Origin: Waddlia sp964635295
GTDB lineage: Bacteria > Chlamydiota > Chlamydiia > Chlamydiales > Waddliaceae
Length of the DNA stretch: 45,226 nt
NCBI GenBank assembly: GCA_964635295.1
Contig: CAZWOB010000008.1
Coordinates: forward strand, 1 to 45,226
Reading direction: 5' to 3'
Notes under the pieces: generated by a model
What the model was told of the DNA's origin: nothing
What the model saw: the letters and a program-made list of their open reading frames with translations, nothing else
The model's database searches: none
Translations under genes and position numbers: made by a program
Shown here: positions 7,356-17,331 of the stretch, in pieces
How the letters are laid out: every line of letters starts with the position of its first letter
Position numbering within the stretch: the first letter of the stretch is position 1

Positions 7356-9650
7356 TCAAAACAGGGATTTTATGGTGAGGGAATTTTCACTATAGGCGGT
7401 CTTCCCAATTGTGAACCGAAGAACACCATCTACCGACTCTACCTGATGTTCCTCATCTTCCATGGTAATTTGCCATTTGCCGTCCTTGGAGACCCTCCAT
7501 TCCATTTGACAAGGGCCATATCCCTTGCATGAAACCTCGATCCCCTCATCCGATCGTGAACGGGCATTCCATACCCTCCAGGAACTTTCGACCAGGACAG
7601 GATATGGGACCTCCTCAACTTCTTCATCAACCAGATAGATCACTGCATCTTCAATAGCAGGATCCAGGGCTACATACAAGCTTCCCTGTAAATGAAAAGC
7701 TCCGACCACCCCCTTGGACCGTGCAAAATCGACATCTTGGGTTGACGCACGGTCGAAGCGAATAGTCTGCAACTCTCCGCGGTTCTGAACTTTCCAGCCC
7801 CCATCATCGATCGGAACCAGCTGACAGGAGTAAAATCCATCAACGATCCTGGCAAAGAGGCTGGTTTCGATCGGAATAATCTCCTGGGTCAACGCATAAT
7901 CCAAATTATACTTCACTGCGTTCAAGCTCGACAGTTTCTCCCCCGAATACATATGGTAATACACATTGATCGGACGGATGCGGATCGGCGAGTCGGTGTT
8001 CTTCAATGTTTCTGGAAGCTCTTTGAATCCGAAATAGCGCCCACGCCACAGGTCGGTATAGGTATTTTCATTGCTGCAGGAGGCATAGACCTGAACCTGA
8101 TCCCCGATGTTCCTGGAAAGAGGCCTCACCCAGGCATATGAATTAAAAGCGGAATCAAACCGAGAGTCTCCCCCATTGAGATTGGGAATGCCCAACTCTC
8201 TGGATTTAGCAACCGCCTTTTCAAAGGGCTGGCAATCCCCTGACCATTGGTAGAGCATCACTTGTTTATTGTCAGGGCAAAATGACTGAACTTTATCTAC
8301 AGACCCCTTAATTTCCAAATCCAGTTCGAAGGGATAATTTGCGAACGCGCGGGGGATGTCATATTTTTCCAGAATTTTCTCCGCACCCTCTTCAGAATCT
8401 GTGTCATCGGGTAAGTTCGGGCGATAAACTTTCTCGGCATCTGTCTGGACCGCTACATCTTTTCCATGCAACCGTTCCCGGTATCCAAACAACCGTTTGA
8501 GCTTGTTCCAATAACTATTTCCCTGCCACGTTTTGGTCAAATAATTTTCCAAAAAGGGAATCTCATCCTCAGGACGGAAATTGTCAAAAAATTTCCAGCT
8601 AAAGGGGTGCGAATAAGTATGACTGGCAGCCTCTACCTGGTCCAGGGAGAACAACAAACGCGCAACCTGCTTGCTTACAGCCTTTCCCTCCCAAGCGGTA
8701 TCGATATCGGCAGCGATCGCACTTACTGTCACAGGGAGATCGGGATAGGCCTCGATCAATTCCCTGGCAACGACTTCGGCACAAATCGTTTTATTCCGAC
8801 GATACTTCTCCAGTTCAGTAATGGAATTCCATCCGTCGCCATCAATATGGCTATAGTAGATCCGCTTGCCAAACAGTGTAGTCGTATCCGGAACAGGATA
8901 CTGCTTGAGGCCGAAAGCCAGCTCAAAAAACCGAAACGGATTGACGTACCATTTTCTAAAGTTCTCTGTTTTGTTAAAAACCTCATATTTAGCGTACCCT
9001 TCGCTGATATACCCACCAAAAGGGCCTGTGCAGACGAGAACGCTGTCTGTGCTCGGATCCCCATCTTTCCTGGCAAGCAAATGCACTTTGATCTGCGGAT
9101 CGACAGCTTTAATCACTTTAAATGGATGTAAAACGTCTATGTAATTCCGTTCAAATCCCACTACAGTGCTGTCCAGCACAGGAAATTCCAACTCGTAAGT
9201 TTCACTGATCCAATTATCTTCGTCCTTCAGCCCCTGCCATTTCCAGAACTCCTGGATTTTTCTCTCCGGCAAAGGTTTGTCGAGAGAATGCAATCCGGAA
9301 GATCCGAGGAAAACAAATTTCTTCTTCGCTTTTGTAAAGCTCTCCACCCAATCCAAATACCCTTCAGGATCAGGAAGTACAGTATATTTGGGAAACCAGA
9401 CAAGAACACCAAGCACGTCTTCTCTAGAAGAAATATCTGGGAGGCCGCTTAGAATGTCGTAATACTCTACCTTTAACCCCAAATGGTTTAGGGGCATCTC
9501 GGCATATTGATGGATCCTTGTAAACCAGATATCGGGATAGTCCTCGCCATTATAGACAGCGATCACAGTCCGCGGCAGAGCCTCTTCGCTCTGAAGGATC
9601 GAAAAGACTGTGAGAGTAAAGAATAAAAAATTTCTACATATACCAATCAA
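7356..9650 (-). CDS. Exported polysaccharide-deacetylase-like protein
   Basis: Predicted 764 residues with an N-terminal signal-like segment (residues 4-20, CRNFLFFTLTVFSILQS). Residues 27-250 form an alpha/beta region with no motif I can name. A NodB-like (CE4) domain then begins with SHIDGDGW (near 268-274), where Asp270/Asp272 fit the metal/catalytic pair, and continues to ASHTYSHPF (342-350), the H-x3-H metal motif. The tail is beta-rich. The closest remembered match is the deacetylase region of PelA-type exopolysaccharide proteins; this is a resemblance, not a search result. It may modify an exported glycan or peptidoglycan. The start is a TTG overlapping the TGA of ptrB (TTGA), which implies translational coupling; no ATG or GTG lies nearby in frame. 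Confidence 0.65.
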   Translation of the reverse strand: MIGICRNFLFFTLTVFSILQSEEALPRTVIAVYNGEDYPDIWFTRIHQYAEMPLNHLGLKVEYYDILSGLPDISSREDVLGVLVWFPKYTVLPDPEGYLDWVESFTKAKKKFVFLGSSGLHSLDKPLPERKIQEFWKWQGLKDEDNWISETYELEFPVLDSTVVGFERNYIDVLHPFKVIKAVDPQIKVHLLARKDGDPSTDSVLVCTGPFGGYISEGYAKYEVFNKTENFRKWYVNPFRFFELAFGLKQYPVPDTTTLFGKRIYYSHIDGDGWNSITELEKYRRNKTICAEVVARELIEAYPDLPVTVSAIAADIDTAWEGKAVSKQVARLLFSLDQVEAASHTYSHPFSWKFFDNFRPEDEIPFLENYLTKTWQGNSYWNKLKRLFGYRERLHGKDVAVQTDAEKVYRPNLPDDTDSEEGAEKILEKYDIPRAFANYPFELDLEIKGSVDKVQSFCPDNKQVMLYQWSGDCQPFEKAVAKSRELGIPNLNGGDSRFDSAFNSYAWVRPLSRNIGDQVQVYASCSNENTYTDLWRGRYFGFKELPETLKNTDSPIRIRPINVYYHMYSGEKLSSLNAVKYNLDYALTQEIIPIETSLFARIVDGFYSCQLVPIDDGGWKVQNRGELQTIRFDRASTQDVDFARSKGVVGAFHLQGSLYVALDPAIEDAVIYLVDEEVEEVPYPVLVESSWRVWNARSRSDEGIEVSCKGYGPCQMEWRVSKDGKWQITMEDEEHQVESVDGVLRFTIGKTAYSENSLTIKSLF

Positions 9651-11773
9651 ATCACAAATCCCAGCTGGCTCAGGAGGAATGCAAAGTCCGGCGCCCGTTC
9701 CTTCAGGAGCGAGTACCGCCCTGAGGCCCCATGGTGTCCGGCACCCATGTTGATCCGGAATAGAAGCGGGTTTCGGTCCGTTTTAAATTCTGCTAATTTC
9801 GCCACCCATTTTGCAGGTTCATGGCAGCTGACCTGTTTATCGTTCAATCCTGCCACAACATATAATGCAGGGTAATCTTGAGCAACAATACCGTCATAGG
9901 GAGAAAAACTTTTCATATATTCATAAGCGCTTTTCTCATTTGGGTTCCCCCATTCAATCCACTCCTGGGTCGTCAATGGGAGCGACTCATCGAACATTGT
10001 GGTCACCACATCGACAAAAGGGACTGATGCCAGACATGCCTTGAACAGGTCTGGCCGCATATTGATCACAGCGCCCATCAATAGACCTCCCGCACTACCC
10101 CCTCCGATAGCAAGTCGGTCGGGAGATGTGAATCCCTGGTTGACCAAATGCTCTGCGCAATTGATAAAGTCCGTAAAGGTATTTCTCTTTTTCTGCATCG
10201 ACCCCTGCTCATACCATTGCCGGCCAAGGTCCCCGCCTCCTCTCACGTGGGCGATCGCAAAGCAGACGCCTCTTTCCATGAACGACGCGTTCATCACGCT
10301 GAAATAGGGATCGTAAGTCACCCCGTAGGAACCGTAGCCATACAGATAGAGGGGCATCGAGCCGTCGCGAGGCATCCCTTTTTTAAAAAACAAGGAGATC
10401 GGGACTTTCGTTCCATCATCGGCAACCGCCCAGACCCTTTCCGACTCATATTGTGAAGGATCGAAGCTTCCTGCTTTTTTCTGTTTCAGAAGTTCAAGGG
10501 AACGCGTTCCCATGTGATAGTGGAAGGTGGCCAAAGGATAGACCGGAGAGTCGAACGTGAACCGCAATAAAGGGGTATCCCAATCGTCGTTATATTCAAA
10601 AGCGATATCCCCAATCTGCTGCGGCATCTCAACTTCATGCGATTTTCCATCTTCCAGTGAGATGATCTCCACTTTTTTCAAGCCCTGCTCCCGTTTGAGC
10701 AAAGCAAGATGCCCTTTGAACAGTTCAACATCCACTAGATCAACATCAGGATTCGACGGCCTCACCTCGACCCAGTCCGCTTTTGATAATTTTCCCGCTT
10801 CGGACTTATACAGGGCCCAGTTGCTCTTATCTTTCGAAACCATCAGATAATGCGTGTGCGCTCCCAATACAAGATGATATTGCAATCCTTTTTCTCTCTC
10901 ATGGACCATAAATATCGGCCCTTCCGAATCATCCAAGGCCGCAAGGCACACTTCAGACGTGTCTTTGCTCGAGGCGCTGATCACCAGGTATCTTTTCAAT
11001 TTATCCGATGAAATACCAAGATCGAACAAGGGGTCTGTTTCGTTGGCAATGAGGCGGTCCTCTGCGATCGGCGTCCCGACCTCATGGCAATACAACTTGT
11101 CCGTTCTCATCTCATCATTGACTTTTGTATACCAAAAACCATCCGAACGGGTGTTCCAGACAATGCCGCCATCGCTATGCGGGATCTTCTCTTCTAAGAA
11201 TTTCCCCGTCTGGGTATCCAAAATCATGATTGTCCCAAATTGAGATCCATCGGTATCGATCATATAGGCAACAAAACGACCGTCAGGACTGGGCTCTTCC
11301 GCTTTCACGCTAAAATACTCATAGTCTTTCGAAACGACGTTGCCGTCTAACAGGACCTGCTCCTGATCCCCTTCGGTCGACTTTCTGCAATGGATGGGAT
11401 GTTCTTTTCCTTCTTCCATACGGTAATAATAGAGGAAAGGTCCAACACGGTGAGGAACTGATTCCGAGACAGCCTCTATTCTGTCAACAAACTCCGTATA
11501 CAGTTTCTCTGTCAACGGTCGGACAGAGTCCATCACTTGAGAAGTGTACCTATTCCAGTCCTCTAAATATCTCAGCGTGTCGGTGCTGCCTAAATCGCGC
11601 ATCCAATGATAGTCATCCATTCTGAGGTCTCCATGCGCCTCATGGACAACACGCACTTTTTTCGCTTGGGGAACCGTAAGATGCTCCTCCTGAGCCGCAC
11701 TTGCACTTGAAGAAGATGCTTCTGCTTTCGTTTCGTTGATGTGTGAGACTCCTATTGTTGGATGAACAGCCAT
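9647..11773 (-). CDS. ptrB: Oligopeptidase B (S9A serine peptidase)
   Basis: Predicted 708-residue cytosolic peptidase that cuts short peptides after basic residues. The N-terminal DDYHWMRD motif and beta-propeller (about residues 40-440) are followed by an alpha/beta-hydrolase domain. The nucleophile Ser is in GGGSAGGLLMGA, the Asp in AGLNDKQVSCHEP and the His in GAGHHGASGRY. The start is placed at 11773 because GGAGG lies 8 bases upstream; the open frame reaches 11788 without a better site. Residues 18-27 are Ser/Ala-rich (EASSSSASAA), an extension not typical of the family. It lies 57 bases after the UbiA-type gene and overlaps the deacetylase gene start, so all three are probably co-transcribed. 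A short hairpin (TGTAAAG/CTTTACA) sits in the 57-base gap. Confidence 0.93.
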   Translation of the reverse strand: MAVHPTIGVSHINETKAEASSSSASAAQEEHLTVPQAKKVRVVHEAHGDLRMDDYHWMRDLGSTDTLRYLEDWNRYTSQVMDSVRPLTEKLYTEFVDRIEAVSESVPHRVGPFLYYYRMEEGKEHPIHCRKSTEGDQEQVLLDGNVVSKDYEYFSVKAEEPSPDGRFVAYMIDTDGSQFGTIMILDTQTGKFLEEKIPHSDGGIVWNTRSDGFWYTKVNDEMRTDKLYCHEVGTPIAEDRLIANETDPLFDLGISSDKLKRYLVISASSKDTSEVCLAALDDSEGPIFMVHEREKGLQYHLVLGAHTHYLMVSKDKSNWALYKSEAGKLSKADWVEVRPSNPDVDLVDVELFKGHLALLKREQGLKKVEIISLEDGKSHEVEMPQQIGDIAFEYNDDWDTPLLRFTFDSPVYPLATFHYHMGTRSLELLKQKKAGSFDPSQYESERVWAVADDGTKVPISLFFKKGMPRDGSMPLYLYGYGSYGVTYDPYFSVMNASFMERGVCFAIAHVRGGGDLGRQWYEQGSMQKKRNTFTDFINCAEHLVNQGFTSPDRLAIGGGSAGGLLMGAVINMRPDLFKACLASVPFVDVVTTMFDESLPLTTQEWIEWGNPNEKSAYEYMKSFSPYDGIVAQDYPALYVVAGLNDKQVSCHEPAKWVAKLAEFKTDRNPLLFRINMGAGHHGASGRYSLLKERAPDFAFLLSQLGFVI

Positions 11774-11830
11774 GCGAAAAACCTCCATGTAAAGATATTT
11801 TTTTACTTTACAGCTTGGGTGTTTTTTACA

Positions 11831-12673
11831 TCAAATTCTTTCAAATACAGCTGACCATGAGTGAAGGATCAGTGAAAAATTCGCAGCAATCTGCGCAATG
11901 GTAAAGCGTCGGGGATTTTTAAACATATAGATCAAAGCAATCAACACAACACATTGCATAGGAATAAGATAGTTTGCAGCTCCCATTCCTGCCGCCCCGA
12001 CCGCAGAAGCGACAAGAGACAGGAAGGCGATGCGAAAAACCTTTTTAAACCCAAAAAAATGGATCAGGGACTGAACGGCAGGATGACAGAAAGGATTGAG
12101 TTTGCGGCAAATCTCAAAAGTAAAAAAAGCGCCGGCCAGCAAGAGGGTATAGGACAGGTTCTTATTTGTGAAAAGGTTGTCCTGATGGGAAAAGCTCAGA
12201 GAAAGCAGGATCATGGGAAGCAGAATTCCCTGATAAGCAAGCGTCTTCAACAAGGGTCTTTCATCAAGGGATTTCCCTAAATAAAAATGGTGCCGGGCAA
12301 GCCAAAAATATCCGGCGGTGATGAACACCAGCAACCTGCTCCAGTGATTATAATAGAGAAAGATGGCAACTCCGAGGAATACCAGGATCACAAGGATGCC
12401 GGACAAGACAACCTCCGCTTCTTTCTTTTGGATCACCCCTCTGGGAACCGGACGGTCGGGATGAGCGACCTTGTCAACTTCGACATCTCTGAGATCATTC
12501 GAGAGCCTGAAATAGAAGATAAGAAAGAACCACACCATGCATGAAAACATAAAATTAACAGGATCAAATACTTGGTAATCAAGAATTGCGGTACTTGTCG
12601 CGATCCCTGTGATCACAAGAAATGTAGAAACAGGATTCAAACGTTCAAAAAAATAGGAAAACCAACGATCCAT
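11831..12673 (-). CDS. UbiA-family prenyltransferase, integral membrane
   Basis: Predicted 280-residue membrane protein with about eight hydrophobic spans. The first aspartate-rich motif is seen as NDLRDVEVDKVAHPDRPVPRG (residues 59-79; the N-D-x-x-D-x-x-x-D pattern), which binds Mg-prenyl diphosphate in the UbiA family. The second Asp motif expected after span five is not obvious: the region holds FEICRKLNPF, a weaker match. The family includes MenA, UbiA and chlorophyll or heme side-chain transferases. Without the second motif I cannot say which acceptor is used, and the enzyme may be atypical. It lies 68 bases after the ABC exporter pair on the same strand. Confidence 0.75.
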   Translation of the reverse strand: MDRWFSYFFERLNPVSTFLVITGIATSTAILDYQVFDPVNFMFSCMVWFFLIFYFRLSNDLRDVEVDKVAHPDRPVPRGVIQKKEAEVVLSGILVILVFLGVAIFLYYNHWSRLLVFITAGYFWLARHHFYLGKSLDERPLLKTLAYQGILLPMILLSLSFSHQDNLFTNKNLSYTLLLAGAFFTFEICRKLNPFCHPAVQSLIHFFGFKKVFRIAFLSLVASAVGAAGMGAANYLIPMQCVVLIALIYMFKNPRRFTIAQIAANFSLILHSWSAVFERI

Positions 12674-12741
12674 CTTCTCGCAAGGGGGGATAAAACTAAT
12701 TATTTGCCATTATTACCCCTTTTCTGTTTTTTTCACACCTT

Positions 12742-14478
12742 CTATTCCAAAAATTGCAGTCTGTAGAGCTTTTCATAAATCCCGTTCTTCTCAAGAAGCT
12801 CCGCATGCGTCCCTTCTTCTTTTACTCTTCCCCAATGCAAAACGATGATGCGGGTCACATCCTTGATTGTTGACAGACGGTGGGCGATCACAAGAGATGT
12901 TTTCATATGGAAGATCTTGTTCAATGCTTTCTGAATAATTTTTTCATTATGGGTATCGATATTCGCGGTTGCCTCATCGAGGATCATGCAGCTTCGGTTA
13001 TGGGCGATCGCGCGCGCCATCGAGACGAGCTGCCTCTCCCCCACCGATAAGTCTTTTCCCCTTTCCGTCAAGCGGTGGTCCAAACCATTTGAGTAGCGGC
13101 CAAGCAAGGCATCCAACTGCATGAAACGCACTGTCTCCTGAAGCTTCTTGTCATCGATCTCGGGGTCGTCAAGGCAAATGTTGTCCCTTATCGAACCGGA
13201 AAACAGCTCCGGATCCTGTAAAACGACACCGAACAACTTTCTCAAGCTGTGGATCGAGTATTCGGTTATCTCCCTGCCATTGATTGTAATCCTGCCTCTT
13301 TGATAATCGTAAAAACGCAAAAGCAAATTGAGGACAGTTGTCTTTCCGGCACCTGTCATTCCTACAAAAGCCACAGACTCTCCTTTTTTCACGGAGAAGC
13401 TCAATCCTTTCAACACCCAGTCTTCCCCATGATACGCGAACCAGACATCCTCAAATATCAAATGTTCCAATTCATCGATCGTCTCCTCTCCCCCCTTTAC
13501 TTCTTCCTGGAGGTCCAGCACTTCGAAAATCCTTTCAGAGGCGGCAACTGCCGATTGCAGTACATTATAACGGTCGGCCAGATCAGACAAAGGTCTGAAC
13601 AACATGATCACATAGAGACTGAAAGTGAAATAGGTCCCTGCCTGAAACCCTTCTCCGGAAGGTACGAACTGCACAAGTAGCACGAAAACCGCGATCAGAG
13701 AAAAACTTTGGATAAAGTCGATATTAGCGAAAAATTTCGCAAAGTGATGGATCGTCTCAACGTTCGCTTCCCGATGCTGAAGGTTCAACTGATCGAAAAC
13801 TTTTTTCTCTTCCTGCTGCAGACCGAAGCTTCTGATCGTCGACGTCCCCAGCAGATGCTCTTGAACAAAGGCGTTCATCTTCGCAACAGCTTTTCGAATA
13901 AGCGCGTAGCATCTGCGCTGCTCGCGGGTGAATGTCCTTGTCATCAGGGCGACAATCGGCAAGATGACCATTAATAGAACCGCAACCTTCCAATCAAGAA
14001 AGACCAGGCAGACACAAATACTTAAGAATAGCGCGATACTGCCGACAAGGGGGACAAGGCTCTCGGCAAACATTTGATTGATCTGGTCCACATCATGAAT
14101 CGTACGCGTCATCAGCGTCCCGACTTTTTGATGGTTGTAAAAATCGATCGGCATCCGCTGAATGTGCTGGTACACATCAGAGCGCAATTTGAACAGCGCG
14201 CGTTGACCGACAATATTTTTCAACAGGACGTTCAGGCTGTCGAGAAAATAGGAAAAGAGAAGCAGGCCGATAATGATGAGCGATTGGCGGATGATGATGG
14301 ACAATTGGTCTTTTTCCCCGCTTAAGATCATGTCGGTCACCTTACCGATATACACGGGAACATACGCTTCGATCCCTTTGGACACCAGCAAAATGATCAC
14401 GGCGATCGCGACCATGCTCTTGTAGGGGCGTAAATACCCCCACAACCTTAACAGGAGTTCGCGGTCAATTTTTTTCAT
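12742..14478 (-). CDS. ABC exporter half-transporter, consensus subunit
   Basis: Predicted 578 residues: six membrane spans (about 1-310) then a nucleotide-binding domain. Walker A is GMTGAGKTT. The Q loop is VVLQDPELFSG. The signature is LSVGERQLVSMARA, which departs from LSGGQ. Walker B is CMILDEATANID with the catalytic Glu, and the switch His is in IAHRLST. The first 14 bases overlap the end of the partner gene, so the two are almost certainly a heterodimer. Canonical Walker B with a degenerate signature here, and the reverse in the partner, is the pattern of TM287/288- and BmrCD-type exporters. The substrate (drug, lipid or peptide) is unknown. Confidence 0.92.
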   Translation of the reverse strand: MKKIDRELLLRLWGYLRPYKSMVAIAVIILLVSKGIEAYVPVYIGKVTDMILSGEKDQLSIIIRQSLIIIGLLLFSYFLDSLNVLLKNIVGQRALFKLRSDVYQHIQRMPIDFYNHQKVGTLMTRTIHDVDQINQMFAESLVPLVGSIALFLSICVCLVFLDWKVAVLLMVILPIVALMTRTFTREQRRCYALIRKAVAKMNAFVQEHLLGTSTIRSFGLQQEEKKVFDQLNLQHREANVETIHHFAKFFANIDFIQSFSLIAVFVLLVQFVPSGEGFQAGTYFTFSLYVIMLFRPLSDLADRYNVLQSAVAASERIFEVLDLQEEVKGGEETIDELEHLIFEDVWFAYHGEDWVLKGLSFSVKKGESVAFVGMTGAGKTTVLNLLLRFYDYQRGRITINGREITEYSIHSLRKLFGVVLQDPELFSGSIRDNICLDDPEIDDKKLQETVRFMQLDALLGRYSNGLDHRLTERGKDLSVGERQLVSMARAIAHNRSCMILDEATANIDTHNEKIIQKALNKIFHMKTSLVIAHRLSTIKDVTRIIVLHWGRVKEEGTHAELLEKNGIYEKLYRLQFLE

Positions 14479-16267
14479 TCCTGTCCATCCCCTGCAATTC
14501 TACCAATGCGGCGTATTGACCGCCAATCTCCATCAGCTCCTTTGGCGTCCCGTCTTCAGCGACATGCCCTTCTGAAATATAGATGACCCGGTCCATCTGC
14601 TCCAGGATCGACACGCGGTGCGTGATCAACAATACGGTCTTTCCCTTGAAATGCCTTTTCATCGACTGAAAAATGCGCGATTCGGTGTCCGAGTCGACTG
14701 CGGAAAAGATGTCGTCCAATAAAAGGATAGAACGGTCCACCAAAAAGGCGCGGGCCATCGCCAACCGCTGCTTCTGCCCTCCGGACAACGTCACCCCCCG
14801 TTCTCCCACCAATGTGTGGTACTGTTCAGGAAAATCGAGTACTGTTTCGTGAAAATCAGCGAAACGGGCAACTTCTTCGATCTGTTCCTTTGTCGCCTCT
14901 CTTCTGCCGAACTTGACATTTTCCTCGATGCTTTTGGAAAACAGGAACGGCACCTGTTCGACAGTAACCATCTCCATATGAAAAGCGCTCAAGGGATATT
15001 GATGAATATCCTTCCCGCCGATCTCAATCATCCCTTCGGGGATTTCATATTCCCTGTTCAAGAGCTTGAACAACGTGCTTTTTCCCGCTCCGACAGGCCC
15101 CGTGATGCCGACAAACTCCCCCCCTTCGATCTCAAGGGAGAAATGTGAAAGGGCCGGCGCCTCTTGTTGAGGATAGGTGAATGTCAGATCCCGAAAGACA
15201 AGCCCCGATCCCGCAGGAATTCGCAGCTCCGAGGCGATCCGGTTCATCACTTCGATCGGCTCTTCGTAAATTTCAAGAAGCCTGTCGTAGGCAGCGCGCC
15301 CCCTTTCAAATACAGGGATCAGCCAGCCAAGCATTAACACTGGGAAAAAAATGTACGATTGGATCCACATGAAGGAAACAAAATCGGCAACGCTCAATTC
15401 CCCCCATCCTTTGTAAATGACAAATCCTGAAAACATCACAAGGATCACAGTGATCACCTTGGTCAAAAACGTGAAGAACGGAAACAAAGAGCCCTGCACC
15501 GTTGCCAATTGAAGATTAAGCTGAAGAAACGTGCGGCTTAGATCGGTAAATTTTTTGAAGAGCGTATTCTCGATCACATAACTTTTGATTGTACGGATTG
15601 ATGAGTAGTGTTCCTGGACCATGTTGCTCATGTCCGCAAGGCTGACCTGCACTTTCTTTGAGAGAACATACAGCCTTCCACGGATCGCAAAGTTGACGAT
15701 CGGAATAATAATCATGGGGATAGTCGCAATCGCCGCAAGTTGGGCTGAAATGAAAAAAAGCGCCGCAAGACCTGGGAGGACCAAAGTGAGAAAAAAAAGG
15801 GGATACATGATTCCAGGCCCCAGGACATCGCGATAAGCGGAAACATCGTTGGTCAAACGGCTCAAGAGCTCCCCAATCCCGTGATTGTCAAAAAACGCCA
15901 TCGACTGGTTTTGGATTCTGCTGAAAAGCTTGGAGCGCACCTCGACTTCCACATCCCTGCTCACGGTAATGAAGGTGACCCGCATCTGATACTTTAAATA
16001 GGCTGAGATCGCTGCGATCACGAACAGTGTCGGGGCCCAAACCCACACGCTGCCGGTCTGAGAGCCCCAAAGCCACCAGAAAAAATCGTGCAGCATTCCC
16101 CCTTCTACCGGAGAATTGGGGTCGACGGCCATCACAGCCTGCCTGAAGACCAGCGGATTGAAGATCAAAAGAAAGTTTGAGACCAGAAGCATCAAAAAGC
16201 CGAGAAAAAACCTATGCCTGTACTGTTTGAGAACCTTTTTTAAGGATTCATACAAGCTTTTTTCCAT
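14465..16267 (-). CDS. ABC exporter half-transporter, degenerate-site subunit
   Basis: Predicted 600 residues: six membrane spans (about 15-330) then a nucleotide-binding domain. Walker A is GPVGAGKST. The Q loop is VTVEQVPFLFS. The signature is the canonical LSGGQKQRLAMARA. Walker B is ILLLDDIFSAVD, where Asp replaces the catalytic Glu, and the switch His is in ITHRVS. The Asp means that the ATP site formed by this Walker A/B and the partner's altered signature (LSVGE) should be non-hydrolytic, as in asymmetric heterodimeric exporters. Its ATG shares one base with the purK stop (TAATG), tying the transporter to the purEK genes. Confidence 0.92.
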   Translation of the reverse strand: MEKSLYESLKKVLKQYRHRFFLGFLMLLVSNFLLIFNPLVFRQAVMAVDPNSPVEGGMLHDFFWWLWGSQTGSVWVWAPTLFVIAAISAYLKYQMRVTFITVSRDVEVEVRSKLFSRIQNQSMAFFDNHGIGELLSRLTNDVSAYRDVLGPGIMYPLFFLTLVLPGLAALFFISAQLAAIATIPMIIIPIVNFAIRGRLYVLSKKVQVSLADMSNMVQEHYSSIRTIKSYVIENTLFKKFTDLSRTFLQLNLQLATVQGSLFPFFTFLTKVITVILVMFSGFVIYKGWGELSVADFVSFMWIQSYIFFPVLMLGWLIPVFERGRAAYDRLLEIYEEPIEVMNRIASELRIPAGSGLVFRDLTFTYPQQEAPALSHFSLEIEGGEFVGITGPVGAGKSTLFKLLNREYEIPEGMIEIGGKDIHQYPLSAFHMEMVTVEQVPFLFSKSIEENVKFGRREATKEQIEEVARFADFHETVLDFPEQYHTLVGERGVTLSGGQKQRLAMARAFLVDRSILLLDDIFSAVDSDTESRIFQSMKRHFKGKTVLLITHRVSILEQMDRVIYISEGHVAEDGTPKELMEIGGQYAALVELQGMDRNEKN

Positions 16268-17331
16268 TACAGGCTCGTCGTCGTTGTCACATGGCCCATT
16301 TTACGTCCGGGCTTGCACTCGCGTTTGCCATATAAGTGGAGTTTGGTCGACGGGCGGTCGAGATAGCTGTTCCACTCTTTGATATCGAGCCCCAGCAAGT
16401 TTTTCATTTCAGCGCGGCTATGCATTGAAGGATCACCAAGGGAACAGCCGCAGATCGCCCGGATATGCTGCTCGAACTGGCTCGTGTGACACGCGTCGAT
16501 CGTCCAGTGACCGGAATTGTGCGGCCTTGGGGCAAACTCGTTGACAAGCAGCTTTCCATCGTCGGTTACAAAAAACTCGACAGCCATGATCCCGATGTAG
16601 TCCAATGCATCCATCATCGCCCTCACGGCCTCGCACGCCTCATCCCCCAGTTGACCGGGAATGTCGGCCGGAGCGGTCGTCGTATCCAATATCCCGTTGC
16701 AATGCACATTTTCAACCGGCGCATAGGGAACGAACTCTCCATTCACTCCTCTTGCGGCAATGACCGAGATCTCTTTCGCGAACGGGATCAGCTGCTCGAC
16801 AATCCCCTGTTTACCTTGAAACTCTTTCCAAACTCTGTCCAGATCAGTTTCCTGGTCGATCCGATGCTGTCCTTTCCCGTCATATCCAAGCTCAGTCGTC
16901 TTTAAGATACAAAGGCCATTGAACTCTCCAGCCGCTTTCTTCAACTGCTCAAGACTCTCGACAGGACGATAAGAAGCTGTTTGGATTCCAAGTTCGTTGA
17001 CAAACTGTTTTTCCCGCAACCGATGCTGACTTGTGTAAAGGGCGTTCCAACTGGGATGAACGAGAGTTTCCTCTTCAAGCCTCTGAACCATTTCATAGGG
17101 AATATTCTCAAATTCAAATGTAGCGACGGCACATTGTTTGGCAAAACGGGAGACTGCTTCTAAATCCCAATATGGCGAGATCATCGACTGAGTGGCGACA
17201 TGTGTCGCAGGGCTGTCGGGCTGATCGGTGTAAACCATCGTTTGGTACCCCATGCGCGAGGCCGCATGAATCATCATCCGGCCCAGTTGCCCCCCTCCAA
17301 CAATTCCAATCCATTCTCCGGGAGGGATCAT
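16267..17331 (-). CDS. purK: 5-(carboxyamino)imidazole ribonucleotide synthase
   Basis: ATP-grasp enzyme of de novo purine synthesis: joins bicarbonate to AIR to give N5-CAIR. It has 354 residues, normal for the family. The N-terminal fold opens with GIVGGGQLGRMMIHAASRMG. The ATP-grasp core contains ILKTTELGYDGKGQHRI and EQLIPFAKEISVIAARG. The metal and catalytic segments are AVEFFVTDDGKLLVNEFAPR and PHNSGHWTIDA. The ATG overlaps the purE stop (ATGA) and the stop touches the ABC exporter start. Chlamydiaceae lack de novo purine synthesis, so its presence points to an environmental chlamydia; whether the rest of the pathway exists cannot be seen here. Confidence 0.96.
   Translation of the reverse strand: MIPPGEWIGIVGGGQLGRMMIHAASRMGYQTMVYTDQPDSPATHVATQSMISPYWDLEAVSRFAKQCAVATFEFENIPYEMVQRLEEETLVHPSWNALYTSQHRLREKQFVNELGIQTASYRPVESLEQLKKAAGEFNGLCILKTTELGYDGKGQHRIDQETDLDRVWKEFQGKQGIVEQLIPFAKEISVIAARGVNGEFVPYAPVENVHCNGILDTTTAPADIPGQLGDEACEAVRAMMDALDYIGIMAVEFFVTDDGKLLVNEFAPRPHNSGHWTIDACHTSQFEQHIRAICGCSLGDPSMHSRAEMKNLLGLDIKEWNSYLDRPSTKLHLYGKRECKPGRKMGHVTTTTSL

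Noticed and set aside
7342..7360. preQ1 riboswitch before queF
   Set aside because: Only 4 bases separate queF from the preceding gene and no preQ1 aptamer pattern is seen.
8466..9131. 221-codon plus-strand ORF
   Set aside because: Shadow of the deacetylase gene on the other strand, whose signal peptide and catalytic motifs are coherent.
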